A DNA stretch of 64,000 nt from Verrucomicrobiota bacterium (GTDB lineage: Bacteria; Verrucomicrobiota; Verrucomicrobiia; Limisphaerales; UBA1319). Of the stretch, positions 17,386 through 26,127 are shown piece by piece. The position numbers and the translations under genes were made by a program. Where the stretch lies: positions 1 through 64,000 of the forward strand of contig JAKLFB010000025.1 of assembly GCA_022711435.1 (NCBI GenBank), read 5' to 3'. The first letter of the stretch is position 1. Each line of letters starts with the position of its first letter. Below the pieces are notes generated by a model. The model was not told where the DNA came from and did not search any database. It was given only the letters and a program-made list of their open reading frames with translations.

Positions 17386-18432
17386 ATGAAGACATCTGCT
17401 CTACTGCTCACCGTCGTCACCCTGGCCGTGGCAGCCGCCTATTCCCAGGCGCAGAGCCTGGAATCCCTCTGGGTCCTCAAGCCAGGCGACCGCACCTACC
17501 TGACCACAGACAATATCCAGCGCGGCATGACCTATAACCCGGCCACCGGGCACGTCCTCATCGCCAACCGCGCCACAAGTGTTAATGTGGTCGATGGAGC
17601 AACGGGAGCGGATGTTGGCACGATGAACATCACGGGCATTAGCGGCGGCACGTTCGCCCTGAACATGATATCCGCAGGCTCCGATGGCGTCATCTATGGC
17701 GCCAACCTCACCACGGATTCCTCAACCACCCCCTTCAAGGTGTATCGTTGGGCCAATGAAAGCGCCGTTCCGGAGTTGGTCTATTCCGGCGACCCCAGCG
17801 GCGGCAATCCCACGGCCACCAACCGCCGCTTCGGCGATACCCTCGACGTGCGAGGCGCGGGAAATGACGTGCATATCCTCGCCGCATCGCGTGCGGGGAC
17901 CATTGTCGCCTCGATCAAAACGGATGGTTCCACGTTCACCGCCACCCCGCTCCAGACCGATGCCACCGCCGGCGATCTCGGATTGGGCCTCGCGTTCGGC
18001 CCGGGGAACACGTTCCTCGGAACCGCGGCGGGTCGTCTGCTCCGGCAGATCGACGTCGATACCGGACTGACGGTCGCCCAATACGGCACCAACGTGCTCT
18101 CTTCCGCCCTCACGATCGTTGGTGTCGATCCCGGGGCCAACCTCCTGGCGGGGATCACCCTCAATACCTCGCCCTTGCCGGACACGCTCGATCTCTACGG
18201 CTTGAACACCCTCTCGGAAGCCGTCCTCAACACCCCGCTCGACTCCGAGCCGTTCCCCGTCGATAACGCCAACGGGAATGGCACCGGCGCCATCGACTTC
18301 TTTGGCAACGTCGTTTACGCCCTCGACAGCAACAACGGCCTCATGGCGATGACCGTTCCGGAACCGGCCATATTGACGTTGTTCGCCGGCGGCCTCATCG
18401 CCCTGCTCGGCCGCGCCCGGCGACGCCCGTAA
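17386..18432 (+). CDS. PEP-CTERM sorted exported protein
   Basis: The 348-residue protein from the ATG at 17386 (an ATG at 17362 is an alternative) has a signal peptide (MKTSALLLTVVTLAVAAAYS). The middle is built of beta-propeller-like strands (VLIANRATSVNVVDGATG, GVIYGANLTTDSSTTPFKVY). The C-terminus shows the PEP-CTERM sorting signal: VPEP, a hydrophobic segment LTLFAGGLIALLG and a basic tail RARRRP. Such proteins are processed by an exosortase at the inner membrane. No exosortase gene lies in this window. It resembles other PEP-CTERM proteins of Verrucomicrobia; the precise function is unknown. Confidence 0.85.
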   Translation: MKTSALLLTVVTLAVAAAYSQAQSLESLWVLKPGDRTYLTTDNIQRGMTYNPATGHVLIANRATSVNVVDGATGADVGTMNITGISGGTFALNMISAGSDGVIYGANLTTDSSTTPFKVYRWANESAVPELVYSGDPSGGNPTATNRRFGDTLDVRGAGNDVHILAASRAGTIVASIKTDGSTFTATPLQTDATAGDLGLGLAFGPGNTFLGTAAGRLLRQIDVDTGLTVAQYGTNVLSSALTIVGVDPGANLLAGITLNTSPLPDTLDLYGLNTLSEAVLNTPLDSEPFPVDNANGNGTGAIDFFGNVVYALDSNNGLMAMTVPEPAILTLFAGGLIALLGRARRRP

Positions 18433-18495
18433 GTTTTTGGGACGGCGGCTGCGCCTCGTGGGTAGTGCTTCCCTTGCGGCCGCGCATGAGCTACG

Positions 18496-20184
18496 GTGCC
18501 GCCCGTGAGCAAAGCTGGATTCATCGGGCAGAGTCGAGGCGCTCAGCCGAGCGCAGTCAGCGCGCAACGCTGGGTCAGCGCATCCGATCGGCATCATGGA
18601 GGCCGGACGCCCTCGCGCGGCGGCCCCAATGAGGCTGCGGTTCGACGCATTGCGTGCTGGGGCCATCCCGCAGCCATCCTTCTGGCGGTTTGGACCCTGA
18701 TCGCGCCAGCCGCGCCCGCCGCCGACCAGCCGCAATGGGGCGAACGCCACACCCGGAACATGATCTCGCCCGAGCGCGGGCTCCCTTCGACCTTCGATCC
18801 CTCGACCGGGCAAAACGTGAAATGGTCGGTCGAGCTCGGCACCGAGACCCATTCCACACCGGCCGTTGCGGGCGGGCGGGTCCTGATCGGCACGAACAAC
18901 GGCCATCCGCGCGATGCCCGGCACACCGGCGATCGCGGCGTGCTGATGTGCTTCGACGAGCAGGACGGGCGTTTCCGCTGGCAGCTGGTCGTCCCCAAGC
19001 TCAGCAAGGACATCTATCAGGATTGGCCGCGAGCGGGAATCGTCGGCTCTCCGGTCATCGACGGGCGCCGGGTCTACATGCTGGACAATCGGGTTGAAAT
19101 GGTCTGCCTCGACCTCGATGGCCAATCCAATGGCAACGACGGCCCCTTCCTCGATGAGGCCTCCTTCCAGGCGCCCCTCGACGCCCCGCCCATCCCCGTG
19201 AATGAAATCACGGCGGACATCCTCTGGACCTTTCCCGTGCTGACGAACACCGGGTCCTATCCTCACGACAGCGCCCACACCGCTCCGCTGCTCGATGGCG
19301 CCATCCTCTACTTCAACACGTGCAACGGCGTCGATAACACCCACCGGAAGATCCGCGCTCCTGATGCGCCCAGCCTGATCGCGCTGGACGCCCTGACCGG
19401 CCGCTGGCTCGCTCGGGACGGCGAGCGGATGGGGCCGGTCATTTTCCACAGCACCTGGTCGTCGCCAGCACTCGGAGAAGTCAACGGCCACAAGCTCGTC
19501 ATCTTCGGCGGCGGGGACGGGATCCTGTATGCCTTTCATGCGCTCTCGGGATCGGCTTCGCCGCCTCCTCCGGTTCAGACACTGCAGAGGATTTGGCGGT
19601 TCGACGGCGATCCGGACGCCCCTAAATCCGACGTGCACCGCTTCACCGGGAATCGCCGCGAAAGCCCGAGCAACATCAAGAGCATGCCTGTTTTCCACCG
19701 CGGGCGCGTCTACGTCACACTCGGCGGCGATGTCTGGTGGGGCAAGAACCAGGCCTGGCTAAAATGCATCGACGCCACGGCCTCCGGCGACATCACCCGG
19801 ACCGGGGAGGTCTGGTCGTATCCCCTCCAGAACCACTGCATGGCCACGCCCGCCGTCCACGACCAGCGGGTGTATGTGGCCGATTCCGGCCGCCGTGCGC
19901 ATTGCGTCAACGCCCGCACCGGCCAGGCGCACTGGACCCACGATCTGGATGCGGAGGTGTGGGCCTCGCCCCTCGTCGCCGACGGCAAGGTCTACTTCGC
20001 CAGCCGGCGCGGCACAGTCTGGTGTTTTGCGGACTCGCCGGAGATGAAGATTCTCAGCCAAGTCAAGCTCGGAGAACCCATCCATGCATCGCCCATCGCG
20101 GCCAACGGCGTTCTCTATCTGGCCACCATGACGCGCCTCTATGCGATCCAGGAGGCCGCCCAGGGAAAACCGCTTGCGCCATGA
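18496..20184 (+). CDS. Secreted PQQ-like beta-propeller protein
   Basis: The 562-residue frame has a hydrophobic export segment around residues 58-74 (AAILLAVWTLIAPAAPA) preceded by a long low-confidence leader, so the true start is probably downstream of 18496 or at a non-ATG codon. The mature part holds repeated propeller blades, for example THSTPAVAGGRVLIGTNNG, VVHPRY-like strands, ATPAVHDQRVYVADSGRRAH and ASPLVADGKVYFASRRGTVW. The tryptophan-docking pattern suggests the PQQ-enzyme repeat (outer-membrane-protein-assembly BamB or quinoprotein type). A real quinoprotein function is not shown. It is translationally coupled by ATGA to the downstream SDR gene. Confidence 0.75.
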   Translation: MPPVSKAGFIGQSRGAQPSAVSAQRWVSASDRHHGGRTPSRGGPNEAAVRRIACWGHPAAILLAVWTLIAPAAPAADQPQWGERHTRNMISPERGLPSTFDPSTGQNVKWSVELGTETHSTPAVAGGRVLIGTNNGHPRDARHTGDRGVLMCFDEQDGRFRWQLVVPKLSKDIYQDWPRAGIVGSPVIDGRRVYMLDNRVEMVCLDLDGQSNGNDGPFLDEASFQAPLDAPPIPVNEITADILWTFPVLTNTGSYPHDSAHTAPLLDGAILYFNTCNGVDNTHRKIRAPDAPSLIALDALTGRWLARDGERMGPVIFHSTWSSPALGEVNGHKLVIFGGGDGILYAFHALSGSASPPPPVQTLQRIWRFDGDPDAPKSDVHRFTGNRRESPSNIKSMPVFHRGRVYVTLGGDVWWGKNQAWLKCIDATASGDITRTGEVWSYPLQNHCMATPAVHDQRVYVADSGRRAHCVNARTGQAHWTHDLDAEVWASPLVADGKVYFASRRGTVWCFADSPEMKILSQVKLGEPIHASPIAANGVLYLATMTRLYAIQEAAQGKPLAP

Positions 20185-20966
20185 ACGCTCGATCGATCGC
20201 CTCCTCGATGGCCGACACCGCCTTGCACGGCAAGGTGGCTCTGGTTACCGGCGCGAGCAAGGGTCTGGGCAAAGCCATCGCCGCCGCGCTCGCCCGCGCC
20301 GGCGCCGAGGTCGTCCTCGTCGCACGCGAACCCCGCCACCTCGAGGACGCCGCGAGCCAGATCCAATCCCTTGGCGGCTGCGCCTGGTGCCACGCCGCCG
20401 ATGTCGCCGATGAAGCCCAGGTCGCCGAACTGGCCCGGTCGTTCCGCCAGCGCTCCCCGCGTCTGGATATCCTGGTCAACAACGCCGGCATCAACATCCG
20501 AAAACCGATCGCCGATTTCACCCTCGACGAGTGGAACCGCGTGCTCGCCACCAACCTGACCGGGCCCTTCCTCATGTGCCGGTCGTTCGTCCCGCTCATA
20601 AAAGGGGGCGGCTTTGGCCGGATTCTGAATCTGACCTCGATGATGAGCCATGTCGCGCTGCCCGAGCGCACCCTCTACGCGACTACCAAGGCCGGCCTGC
20701 TCGGCTTCACCCGCGCGCTCGCCCTCGAGCTTGCCCCGGACCGGATCACCGTCAACGGCATCAGCCCAGGCCCCTGCGCCACCGAGATCAACCGGCCCAT
20801 ACTGGAGAATCCGGAGCTGACCCGGTCTTTCCTCTCTCGGATCCCCTTGGCGCGCTGGGGGGATCCCGGCGAGGTCGCCGCCCTGGCCCTGTTCCTCTGT
20901 TCCGAGAAGGCCGGCTTCATCACCGGCACCGACATCGTGATCGACGGCGGCTGGTGCGCCCAGTAG
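20181..20966 (+). CDS. Short-chain dehydrogenase/reductase
   Basis: The 261-residue protein starts at 20181 with a 4-base overlap with the PQQ-like gene. It has the classical SDR features: cofactor motif TGASKGLGKAIA, NNAG structural motif (LVNNAGINI), catalytic Ser in LNLTSMMS, and the YxxxK pair in YATTKAGLLGF. It also has the SPGPCATEIN loop and a typical ITGTDIVIDGGW C-terminus. It should act in the cytosol as an NAD(P)-dependent oxidoreductase, resembling gluconate 5-dehydrogenase or 3-oxoacyl-ACP reductase. Substrate cannot be assigned. Coupling to an exported propeller protein hints at sugar metabolism, but this is inference. Confidence 0.88.
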   Translation: MNARSIASSMADTALHGKVALVTGASKGLGKAIAAALARAGAEVVLVAREPRHLEDAASQIQSLGGCAWCHAADVADEAQVAELARSFRQRSPRLDILVNNAGINIRKPIADFTLDEWNRVLATNLTGPFLMCRSFVPLIKGGGFGRILNLTSMMSHVALPERTLYATTKAGLLGFTRALALELAPDRITVNGISPGPCATEINRPILENPELTRSFLSRIPLARWGDPGEVAALALFLCSEKAGFITGTDIVIDGGWCAQ

Positions 20967-20986
20967 CGCGATCGGCCGCAGCCGGC

Positions 20987-23155
20987 CTACCCCTCCGGCA
21001 ACGACCGGGCCCGGCGAAACCGGGTCGGCAACCGATCCTCCTCCGTTTCCTGGATGCGCATCAGGCCCGTGTTATCCAGAAACACATTGGTCGGGCCCGG
21101 CTGCCACGCGCCGAGATCGCCGCCCTTCTCGGCTGTGAAGGCTTGGCCCGGAGATCCCGACACCAGGAGCCGGTTGGTTGCCGATCCGCCTTGGCCCGGT
21201 CCGTTGTCGAATCGATAATCGAGTATCTGCGCGGGGGCGGTCTGGCATCGCAAGATGGCGCCTTCCACCCCCACCGCCACCAGCTGATGGGGCTCGCCCG
21301 CCAGCGCAAAGAGCGATTTCAACGTGATGTTCTCTGCCCGCGTCCAGCGAATCGCGTCCGGGCTTTGCAGCACGACCCCCTGGCTCCCGACCGCCACGAG
21401 CCGATCCTCGAGGCGCAGGACGTCGTTGAGCCATTGGGAAACCCCGCTGGTCTGCGTCACCCAAGCGACACCATCGCTGCTGGTCAGGATCGTCCCGTTT
21501 TCCCCCACGGCCACGAGCTGGTCTCGAATCCATCGGACTCGGTAAAGCCAGTTCGTCGTCCCTGAATCCCGCGGCGCCCACCTCTCTCCATCGTTGCTGT
21601 GGAGGATCGCGCCGCCGTCTCCCACCGCCACCGCACCCCCGGGAAATGCAGCCATGCTGGACAGAAACGCGCCGGTTCCCGTGCTCAGCGGCGTCCAGGC
21701 CGCCAGATCCGGGCTCCGCAACAAAGCGCCCTGCCCTCCGCACACGAACCACTGCCCATTCCATGCCATCACTCCCTGCAAGTCGTTGGTCGTGGGACGG
21801 GGCCCGACAGCGTCCCAGATCCATCCCACCAGGTTCACCGCATTGGTCACTCGATTGGTGATGGCCGTCCCGCCGTCGATGACGACGGTCTCCGTCACGA
21901 CGTTGGTCCACTGGTCGGGGCTGTAGATCATCGTGCCGTGGGTGCCCGCCGCCAGCAAGCCTGCCGGCCCCTGGCCGATCCCGAGAAAAACCGAGTTCGT
22001 CGCTTCCGGGGGCACCGACTCGAGGTCCCACTCGGCGCCGTCGTCGCTGGTCTGCACAACCGCCTTGTCGCCCACCGCCACATAGCGTCCGTCGCGCCGG
22101 ATCACGTCCCACAGCCACGCGTAAACCGAGTCGCTCAGCGTGAGCCAGTCGAAATCGGCCCACGCGCTCGCCCGGCCTCCCGCCACGAGCATTCCGGTCC
22201 GGCCTCCGGCCAGGATGTTCCCTCCATCCCACAGGGCCGAATAATAGGTCCAGGCGGGCGCCGGCATGGTCTTGCTGGCGCTCGTCTCGCTCGACCAGAC
22301 GTATTGGGCCCCTGATCGCTCGCCGCGCCACAGCCCGCCATCCCCGATCAGCCATCGCACCGTGCTGTCGCCCGCAACGGCATGGAGATTATTCGTGATT
22401 CCCACCCCCCCGAGCGCTGTCCAGCTCGATCCGGTGGTGCTCGTCAGCACCACCCCGGCATCGCCCACCGCCCAAAACCGGTCGCCCAGCCACGACACGC
22501 GGTTCAGATGCGTGGCCACCCGGCGCGTCAGGGCCCACCAGGACCGGCCGTCGGTGCTGCTGGCCATGCTGCCGTCCTCTCCGACAGCGACGAACAGATG
22601 ATTCCCGAAGGCCACCCCCCGCAGCCAATCGTTGAACGGCGCGGTCTGCCGCTGCCACTGGATCCCGTCGCCGCTGGCGTAGATGGCCCCCCGGTCCCCC
22701 ACCGCCACCGCCAATCCAAGCTCTGCGGAGACCGCGATCGCCTCCAGCCAGTCCTCGGTCCCCAGATTGATCGCTTGAAAACGGTTGGTCGGGCCCTCGG
22801 CATACAACACCGTCCCCGCCTCGCCGGTCACGATCAACCGGCTTCCCAGCTGGCCCATGGCCCGCAGCGCCTTCGAGGTGCCCGTCTCCCGGACCGCCCA
22901 CAAGTCGAGGTCGAGGCTGGCATAGAGCCGGCCGCGCTCCGATACCGCGAAATACCAGCCGTTGGTCGAGAAGAGGTCGAAGACATGGCTGCCCATGGGC
23001 CGCGGGTTCGCCCAGTTCCATGCCAGATCCGCCCCCCCGGCCGCCCACGCCAGCATCCAGGCCAATCCGATCGGCATCCATCGGCTCCGGGCCGTACACC
23101 GTCGGCGCCATCGCTCCACGCACGAGTCCTGCATACAATCTTGAGCGCGATTCAT
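20987..23155 (-). CDS. Exported BNR/Ycf48-like beta-propeller protein
   Basis: The 722-residue protein has a signal peptide (WMPIGLAWMLAWAAGGADL) and at least ten BNR-like repeats of roughly 40-45 residues. Examples are AVGDRGAIYASGDGIQWQRQ, FVAVGEDGSMASSTDGRSWW, VAVGENGTILTSSDGVAWVT and VAVGSQGVVLQSPDAIRWTR. These are the S-x-D-x-G-x-x-W Asp-box type found in sialidase-like and Ycf48-like propellers. The C-terminus (LPTRFRRARSLPEG) is similar to tails of other exported verrucomicrobial proteins. It converges with the SDR gene with a 20-bp gap. No catalytic sialidase residues are evident; a binding or structural role outside the cell is likelier. Confidence 0.75.
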   Translation of the reverse strand: MNRAQDCMQDSCVERWRRRCTARSRWMPIGLAWMLAWAAGGADLAWNWANPRPMGSHVFDLFSTNGWYFAVSERGRLYASLDLDLWAVRETGTSKALRAMGQLGSRLIVTGEAGTVLYAEGPTNRFQAINLGTEDWLEAIAVSAELGLAVAVGDRGAIYASGDGIQWQRQTAPFNDWLRGVAFGNHLFVAVGEDGSMASSTDGRSWWALTRRVATHLNRVSWLGDRFWAVGDAGVVLTSTTGSSWTALGGVGITNNLHAVAGDSTVRWLIGDGGLWRGERSGAQYVWSSETSASKTMPAPAWTYYSALWDGGNILAGGRTGMLVAGGRASAWADFDWLTLSDSVYAWLWDVIRRDGRYVAVGDKAVVQTSDDGAEWDLESVPPEATNSVFLGIGQGPAGLLAAGTHGTMIYSPDQWTNVVTETVVIDGGTAITNRVTNAVNLVGWIWDAVGPRPTTNDLQGVMAWNGQWFVCGGQGALLRSPDLAAWTPLSTGTGAFLSSMAAFPGGAVAVGDGGAILHSNDGERWAPRDSGTTNWLYRVRWIRDQLVAVGENGTILTSSDGVAWVTQTSGVSQWLNDVLRLEDRLVAVGSQGVVLQSPDAIRWTRAENITLKSLFALAGEPHQLVAVGVEGAILRCQTAPAQILDYRFDNGPGQGGSATNRLLVSGSPGQAFTAEKGGDLGAWQPGPTNVFLDNTGLMRIQETEEDRLPTRFRRARSLPEG

Positions 23156-23325
23156 ACGCCTTGCCGCCCCGGATCGCGAGCCTTTTCGGCTCTTTTTGCG
23201 CTTGGCCCATGGGCGATCCTGAGGCTATCTATTCTCTGTTGCCGCCGGAGGCGGCCTCTGGATGAAGACCCGCTGCTCTCCGTGCGGCTCGGCGCCCGGC
23301 TCCAAAGGCGGCGCCGATTCCGACC

Positions 23326-24108
23326 ATGCAGATGCCGATGCGCCAAAGGTTCCATGATGCCCTCGAAGCCTTGGGCGAGCTGGCCATGCTTCTGGCCGAG
23401 GCGGTCCGCGCGCTGGCCCGGGGCCGCCTCAGCGTCCAGGACCTGGCCTACCAGTTCTATTTCCTCGGCGCCCGATCGCAAGCCGTCGTCCTCATCACCG
23501 GGGCCTTCACCGGCCTCGTCCTTTGCGCCCAGACCTTTTTCCAGTTCCACAAAGTCAAGATGGACACCGCCACCCTCGCCGTGGTCAGCGTGTCCATGAG
23601 CAGCGAGCTGGGCCCGGTGCTCACCGCTCTGATGGTTGCCGGCCGCGTGGGCGCCGCCATGGCCGCCGAGCTCGGCACCATGCGGGTCACCGAGCAAATC
23701 GACGCCCTCCGCACCCTCGGGGCGCACCCGGTGGATTATCTGCTGCTTCCTCGGTTGGCGGCGACCGTCCTGGCGATGCCCCTGCTCACGGCCGAGTCGG
23801 TCGGCATCGGGATCGGCGCGGCCTACGCCCTCGGCGTGGGCCTCCTGGGCATCGACGGCGCCTACGCGTGGGCGAACATGATCCGATACACCGGGCTGAA
23901 CGAGCTGGTGATGGGGCAGATCAAAGGGGTTGTCTTCGGGTTGATCATCGCCCTGATCAGCTGCTACAAAGGCCTTCAATGCCCCCTGGGCGCCGAAGGG
24001 GTTGGCCGCGCCACGACCGAGGCTGTGGTCTGGTCATCCATCGCCGTCTTGATCGGCAACTTCTTTCTCACGCTGCTCCTGACCCGCTTGCTGGAGGGCC
24101 TCTCATGA
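23326..24108 (+). CDS. mlaE: Mla-type ABC transporter permease
   Basis: The 260-residue protein has the MlaE/YrbE permease pattern. An amphipathic N-terminus is followed by membrane segments including VVLITGAFTGLVLCAQTFFQ and VVSVSMSSELGPVLTALMVA. The family motif GRVGAAMAAELGTMRVTEQI is followed by DALRTLGAHPVDYLLLPRLA. It forms the inner-membrane part of a phospholipid transport complex between inner and outer membranes. It is the first gene of a coupled set with an ATPase and an MCE protein. An ATG at 23338 is an alternative start. No MlaB or MlaC gene follows. Confidence 0.92.
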   Translation: MQMPMRQRFHDALEALGELAMLLAEAVRALARGRLSVQDLAYQFYFLGARSQAVVLITGAFTGLVLCAQTFFQFHKVKMDTATLAVVSVSMSSELGPVLTALMVAGRVGAAMAAELGTMRVTEQIDALRTLGAHPVDYLLLPRLAATVLAMPLLTAESVGIGIGAAYALGVGLLGIDGAYAWANMIRYTGLNELVMGQIKGVVFGLIIALISCYKGLQCPLGAEGVGRATTEAVVWSSIAVLIGNFFLTLLLTRLLEGLS

Positions 24109-24851
24109 TTGAGGCCCGGGAAATCGTCCGCCGGTTCGATGGCCACGCGGTCCTCAACGGCGTCGATTTCCGGATCGCCGAGGGCGAAGCCGCCGCCATC
24201 ATCGGCCGCAGCGGCTGCGGCAAGAGCGTCCTCCTCCGCATCCTCATCGGGCTGCTGCCGGCCGATTCCGGGCGCGTCGTTGTGCTCGGACAGGACCTCG
24301 GCGCCCTTGATGAGCGCGGCCTGCTCGAGATCCGCCAGCAGTGCGGCATGCTCTTCCAGGCCGCCGCCCTGTTCGATTCGCTGACCGTGGAGGAGAACAT
24401 CGGCTTTCTCCTCCGGCGCCAGGGCCGATGCTCTCGAGCCGAGGTCGACCGCCGCGTCGCCGAGGCGCTCGACCTTGTCGGCCTCCCGGGCATCCAGGCC
24501 AAGAAGCCCGCCGAGCTGTCCGGCGGCATGCGCAAGAGGGTCGGCCTGGCCCGCGCCATCGTTCACCGCCCGCGGATCGTCTTCTACGACGAGCCGACCA
24601 CCGGCCTGGACCCGGTCTCGGCCGACAGCATCGACCGCCTCATCGAGCAGGTCTGCGCCAAGCTCCGCGCCACCACGGTCGTCGTCACCCATGACATGCG
24701 GACCGTCCGGCGCATCGCGCAGCGTGTCCTGATGCTCCACGAGGGGCGCGTCTACGCCTCCGGCGCCCCCCGGGAGATCTTCGCCTCTGCCGATCCCGTC
24801 GTCCGGCGATTCGTGGACGGCGTCTCCGATCCTCGCGAAGTCACGCTATGA
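24105..24851 (+). CDS. mlaF: Mla-type ABC transporter ATP-binding protein
   Basis: The 248-residue ATPase starts at 24105 with an ATGA overlap with the permease. Walker A is GRSGCGKSVL, the signature is ELSGGMRKRVGLARAI, Walker B is RIVFYDEPTTGLDP, and the switch histidine is in VVVTHDM. This LSGGM variant is typical of MlaF/Ttg2A ATPases of retrograde lipid transport. It hydrolyses ATP in the cytosol to drive lipid transfer by MlaE and MlaD. All catalytic motifs are intact. Confidence 0.93.
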   Translation: MIEAREIVRRFDGHAVLNGVDFRIAEGEAAAIIGRSGCGKSVLLRILIGLLPADSGRVVVLGQDLGALDERGLLEIRQQCGMLFQAAALFDSLTVEENIGFLLRRQGRCSRAEVDRRVAEALDLVGLPGIQAKKPAELSGGMRKRVGLARAIVHRPRIVFYDEPTTGLDPVSADSIDRLIEQVCAKLRATTVVVTHDMRTVRRIAQRVLMLHEGRVYASGAPREIFASADPVVRRFVDGVSDPREVTL

Positions 24852-25819
24852 AACCCGCATCCATGACCTGGCGCGTCGGCCTGTTCGTCTCGATCGGCCT
24901 AGTCCTGCTGGCCGGGATGGCCTTGCTGTTCTCGAAAGGCATCTCCTTCTGGCAGCCCACCTATGGCCTGATCCTGAAAACCTCCAATGTCAGCGGCATC
25001 AAGCCCCGCGCCGGCGTCCTGCTGGCCGGCATCCCCGTCGGCATGGTCGTCAGCGCCGACCTCGCTCCCGACGGCAAGTCCGTCTACGTCCACGTCCGCA
25101 TTCACCGCCGCTATGTCATCCGCAAGGATGCCGTGTTCACCATCGAGCAGGCGGGATTCCTCGGCGACCAATACATCGCCGTGATCCCTCAAAGCCACGA
25201 GGCGCCCCCGCTCCAGGAAGGGGCCGTGGTCACCTGCCAGGAGCCGTTCAATCTCCAGGAGGCCGCCCGATCGGCCGTCGAGTTGATCCAGGGGGCCGAC
25301 CGGGCCGTCAACACGCTCGACACCGCGGTCCGGCGGATCGACCGCGCCCTGCTCTCCGAGTCCACGCTCACCAACATCGCCGCCAGCCTCACCAACTTGC
25401 CGGTCCTCATCGATCGCGCCACGTCGGTCGCTGTCTCGCTCGACCATCTGGTCGCGTCCAACCAGGTTCACGTCAGCTCCACCCTGAGCAACCTCGCCCT
25501 CTTTTCCCAGCGCCTCAGCCTGCTGGCGCTCGAGTTCCAGGAGATGCTCGAGACCAACCGGGGCGACGTCCAGCACACGCTCGAGCATTTCGCATCGGCC
25601 GGCAACCGCATCGATGCCCTTCTCGCCCAGCTCCAGGAGGGGCGCGGCCTCGCCGGCAGCCTCCTCCAGGATCCGTCGATCCAGTCCCAGTTCAGCCTGC
25701 TTGTCAGCAACCTCACCGAGGTCAGCGCCAACCTCAAGAACCATGGCCTGCTCTACAAGCCCCGCGCGCCCCGCGCCGCCCGGCCCAGCACCCCAATCTA
25801 CTCCGGCCGCAAACCGTAA
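24848..25819 (+). CDS. mlaD: MCE-domain protein (MlaD-like)
   Basis: The 323-residue protein starts at 24848 with an ATGA overlap with mlaF. It has one N-terminal membrane anchor (VGLFVSIGLVLLAGMALLFS) and one MCE domain (approximately residues 35-125). The MCE domain is seen in SNVSGIKPRAGVLLAGIPVG, FTIEQAGFLGDQYIAVIP and EGAVVTCQEPFNL. A long helical/coiled region follows (residues 130-300), with an Ala/Pro-rich tail. It is longer than E. coli MlaD (183 residues) and more like the extended MCE proteins that bridge the periplasm. It should bind and hand over phospholipids. Confidence 0.9.
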   Translation: MKPASMTWRVGLFVSIGLVLLAGMALLFSKGISFWQPTYGLILKTSNVSGIKPRAGVLLAGIPVGMVVSADLAPDGKSVYVHVRIHRRYVIRKDAVFTIEQAGFLGDQYIAVIPQSHEAPPLQEGAVVTCQEPFNLQEAARSAVELIQGADRAVNTLDTAVRRIDRALLSESTLTNIAASLTNLPVLIDRATSVAVSLDHLVASNQVHVSSTLSNLALFSQRLSLLALEFQEMLETNRGDVQHTLEHFASAGNRIDALLAQLQEGRGLAGSLLQDPSIQSQFSLLVSNLTEVSANLKNHGLLYKPRAPRAARPSTPIYSGRKP

Positions 25820-25902
25820 ACCCCCTGCATGCATCAGGACTGATTCATCTCCAGGAACAGTTTGCTCCTTGAACCATCCCTCGTTTGCGCTAGGCTGGAA
25901 CC

Positions 25903-26127
25903 ATGGAATGGGTGACGATCTATCGCGCGTTCAATCCGGCCGAAGCCCAGGTGATCCGATCCCGCCTGGACGCCGCCGGTTTTGATGTCAACCTTGCCGA
26001 CGAAATCGCCGCGATCAACATCGACGGCTACTCGATGGCCGCCGGCGGCATCCGTGTCCAGGTGCCGCCCGCCGTGGCCGAGGAAGCGCGCCGCCTCATT
26101 CAATCCGCCTCCGATAATCCCGCATGA
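25903..26127 (+). CDS. DUF2007 family small protein
   Basis: The 74-residue protein contains the DUF2007 pattern: WVTIYRAFNPAEAQVIRSRL followed by DAAGFDVNLADE, and a C-terminal VQVPPAVAEEARRLIQ. The family has a ferredoxin-like fold of unknown function, annotated as a putative signal-transducing protein. It is translationally coupled by ATGA to the GlcD-like oxidase. A weak promoter-like TTGAAC / TAGGCT pair with 16-bp spacing precedes it, around 25871-25898. Confidence 0.8.
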   Translation: MEWVTIYRAFNPAEAQVIRSRLDAAGFDVNLADEIAAINIDGYSMAAGGIRVQVPPAVAEEARRLIQSASDNPA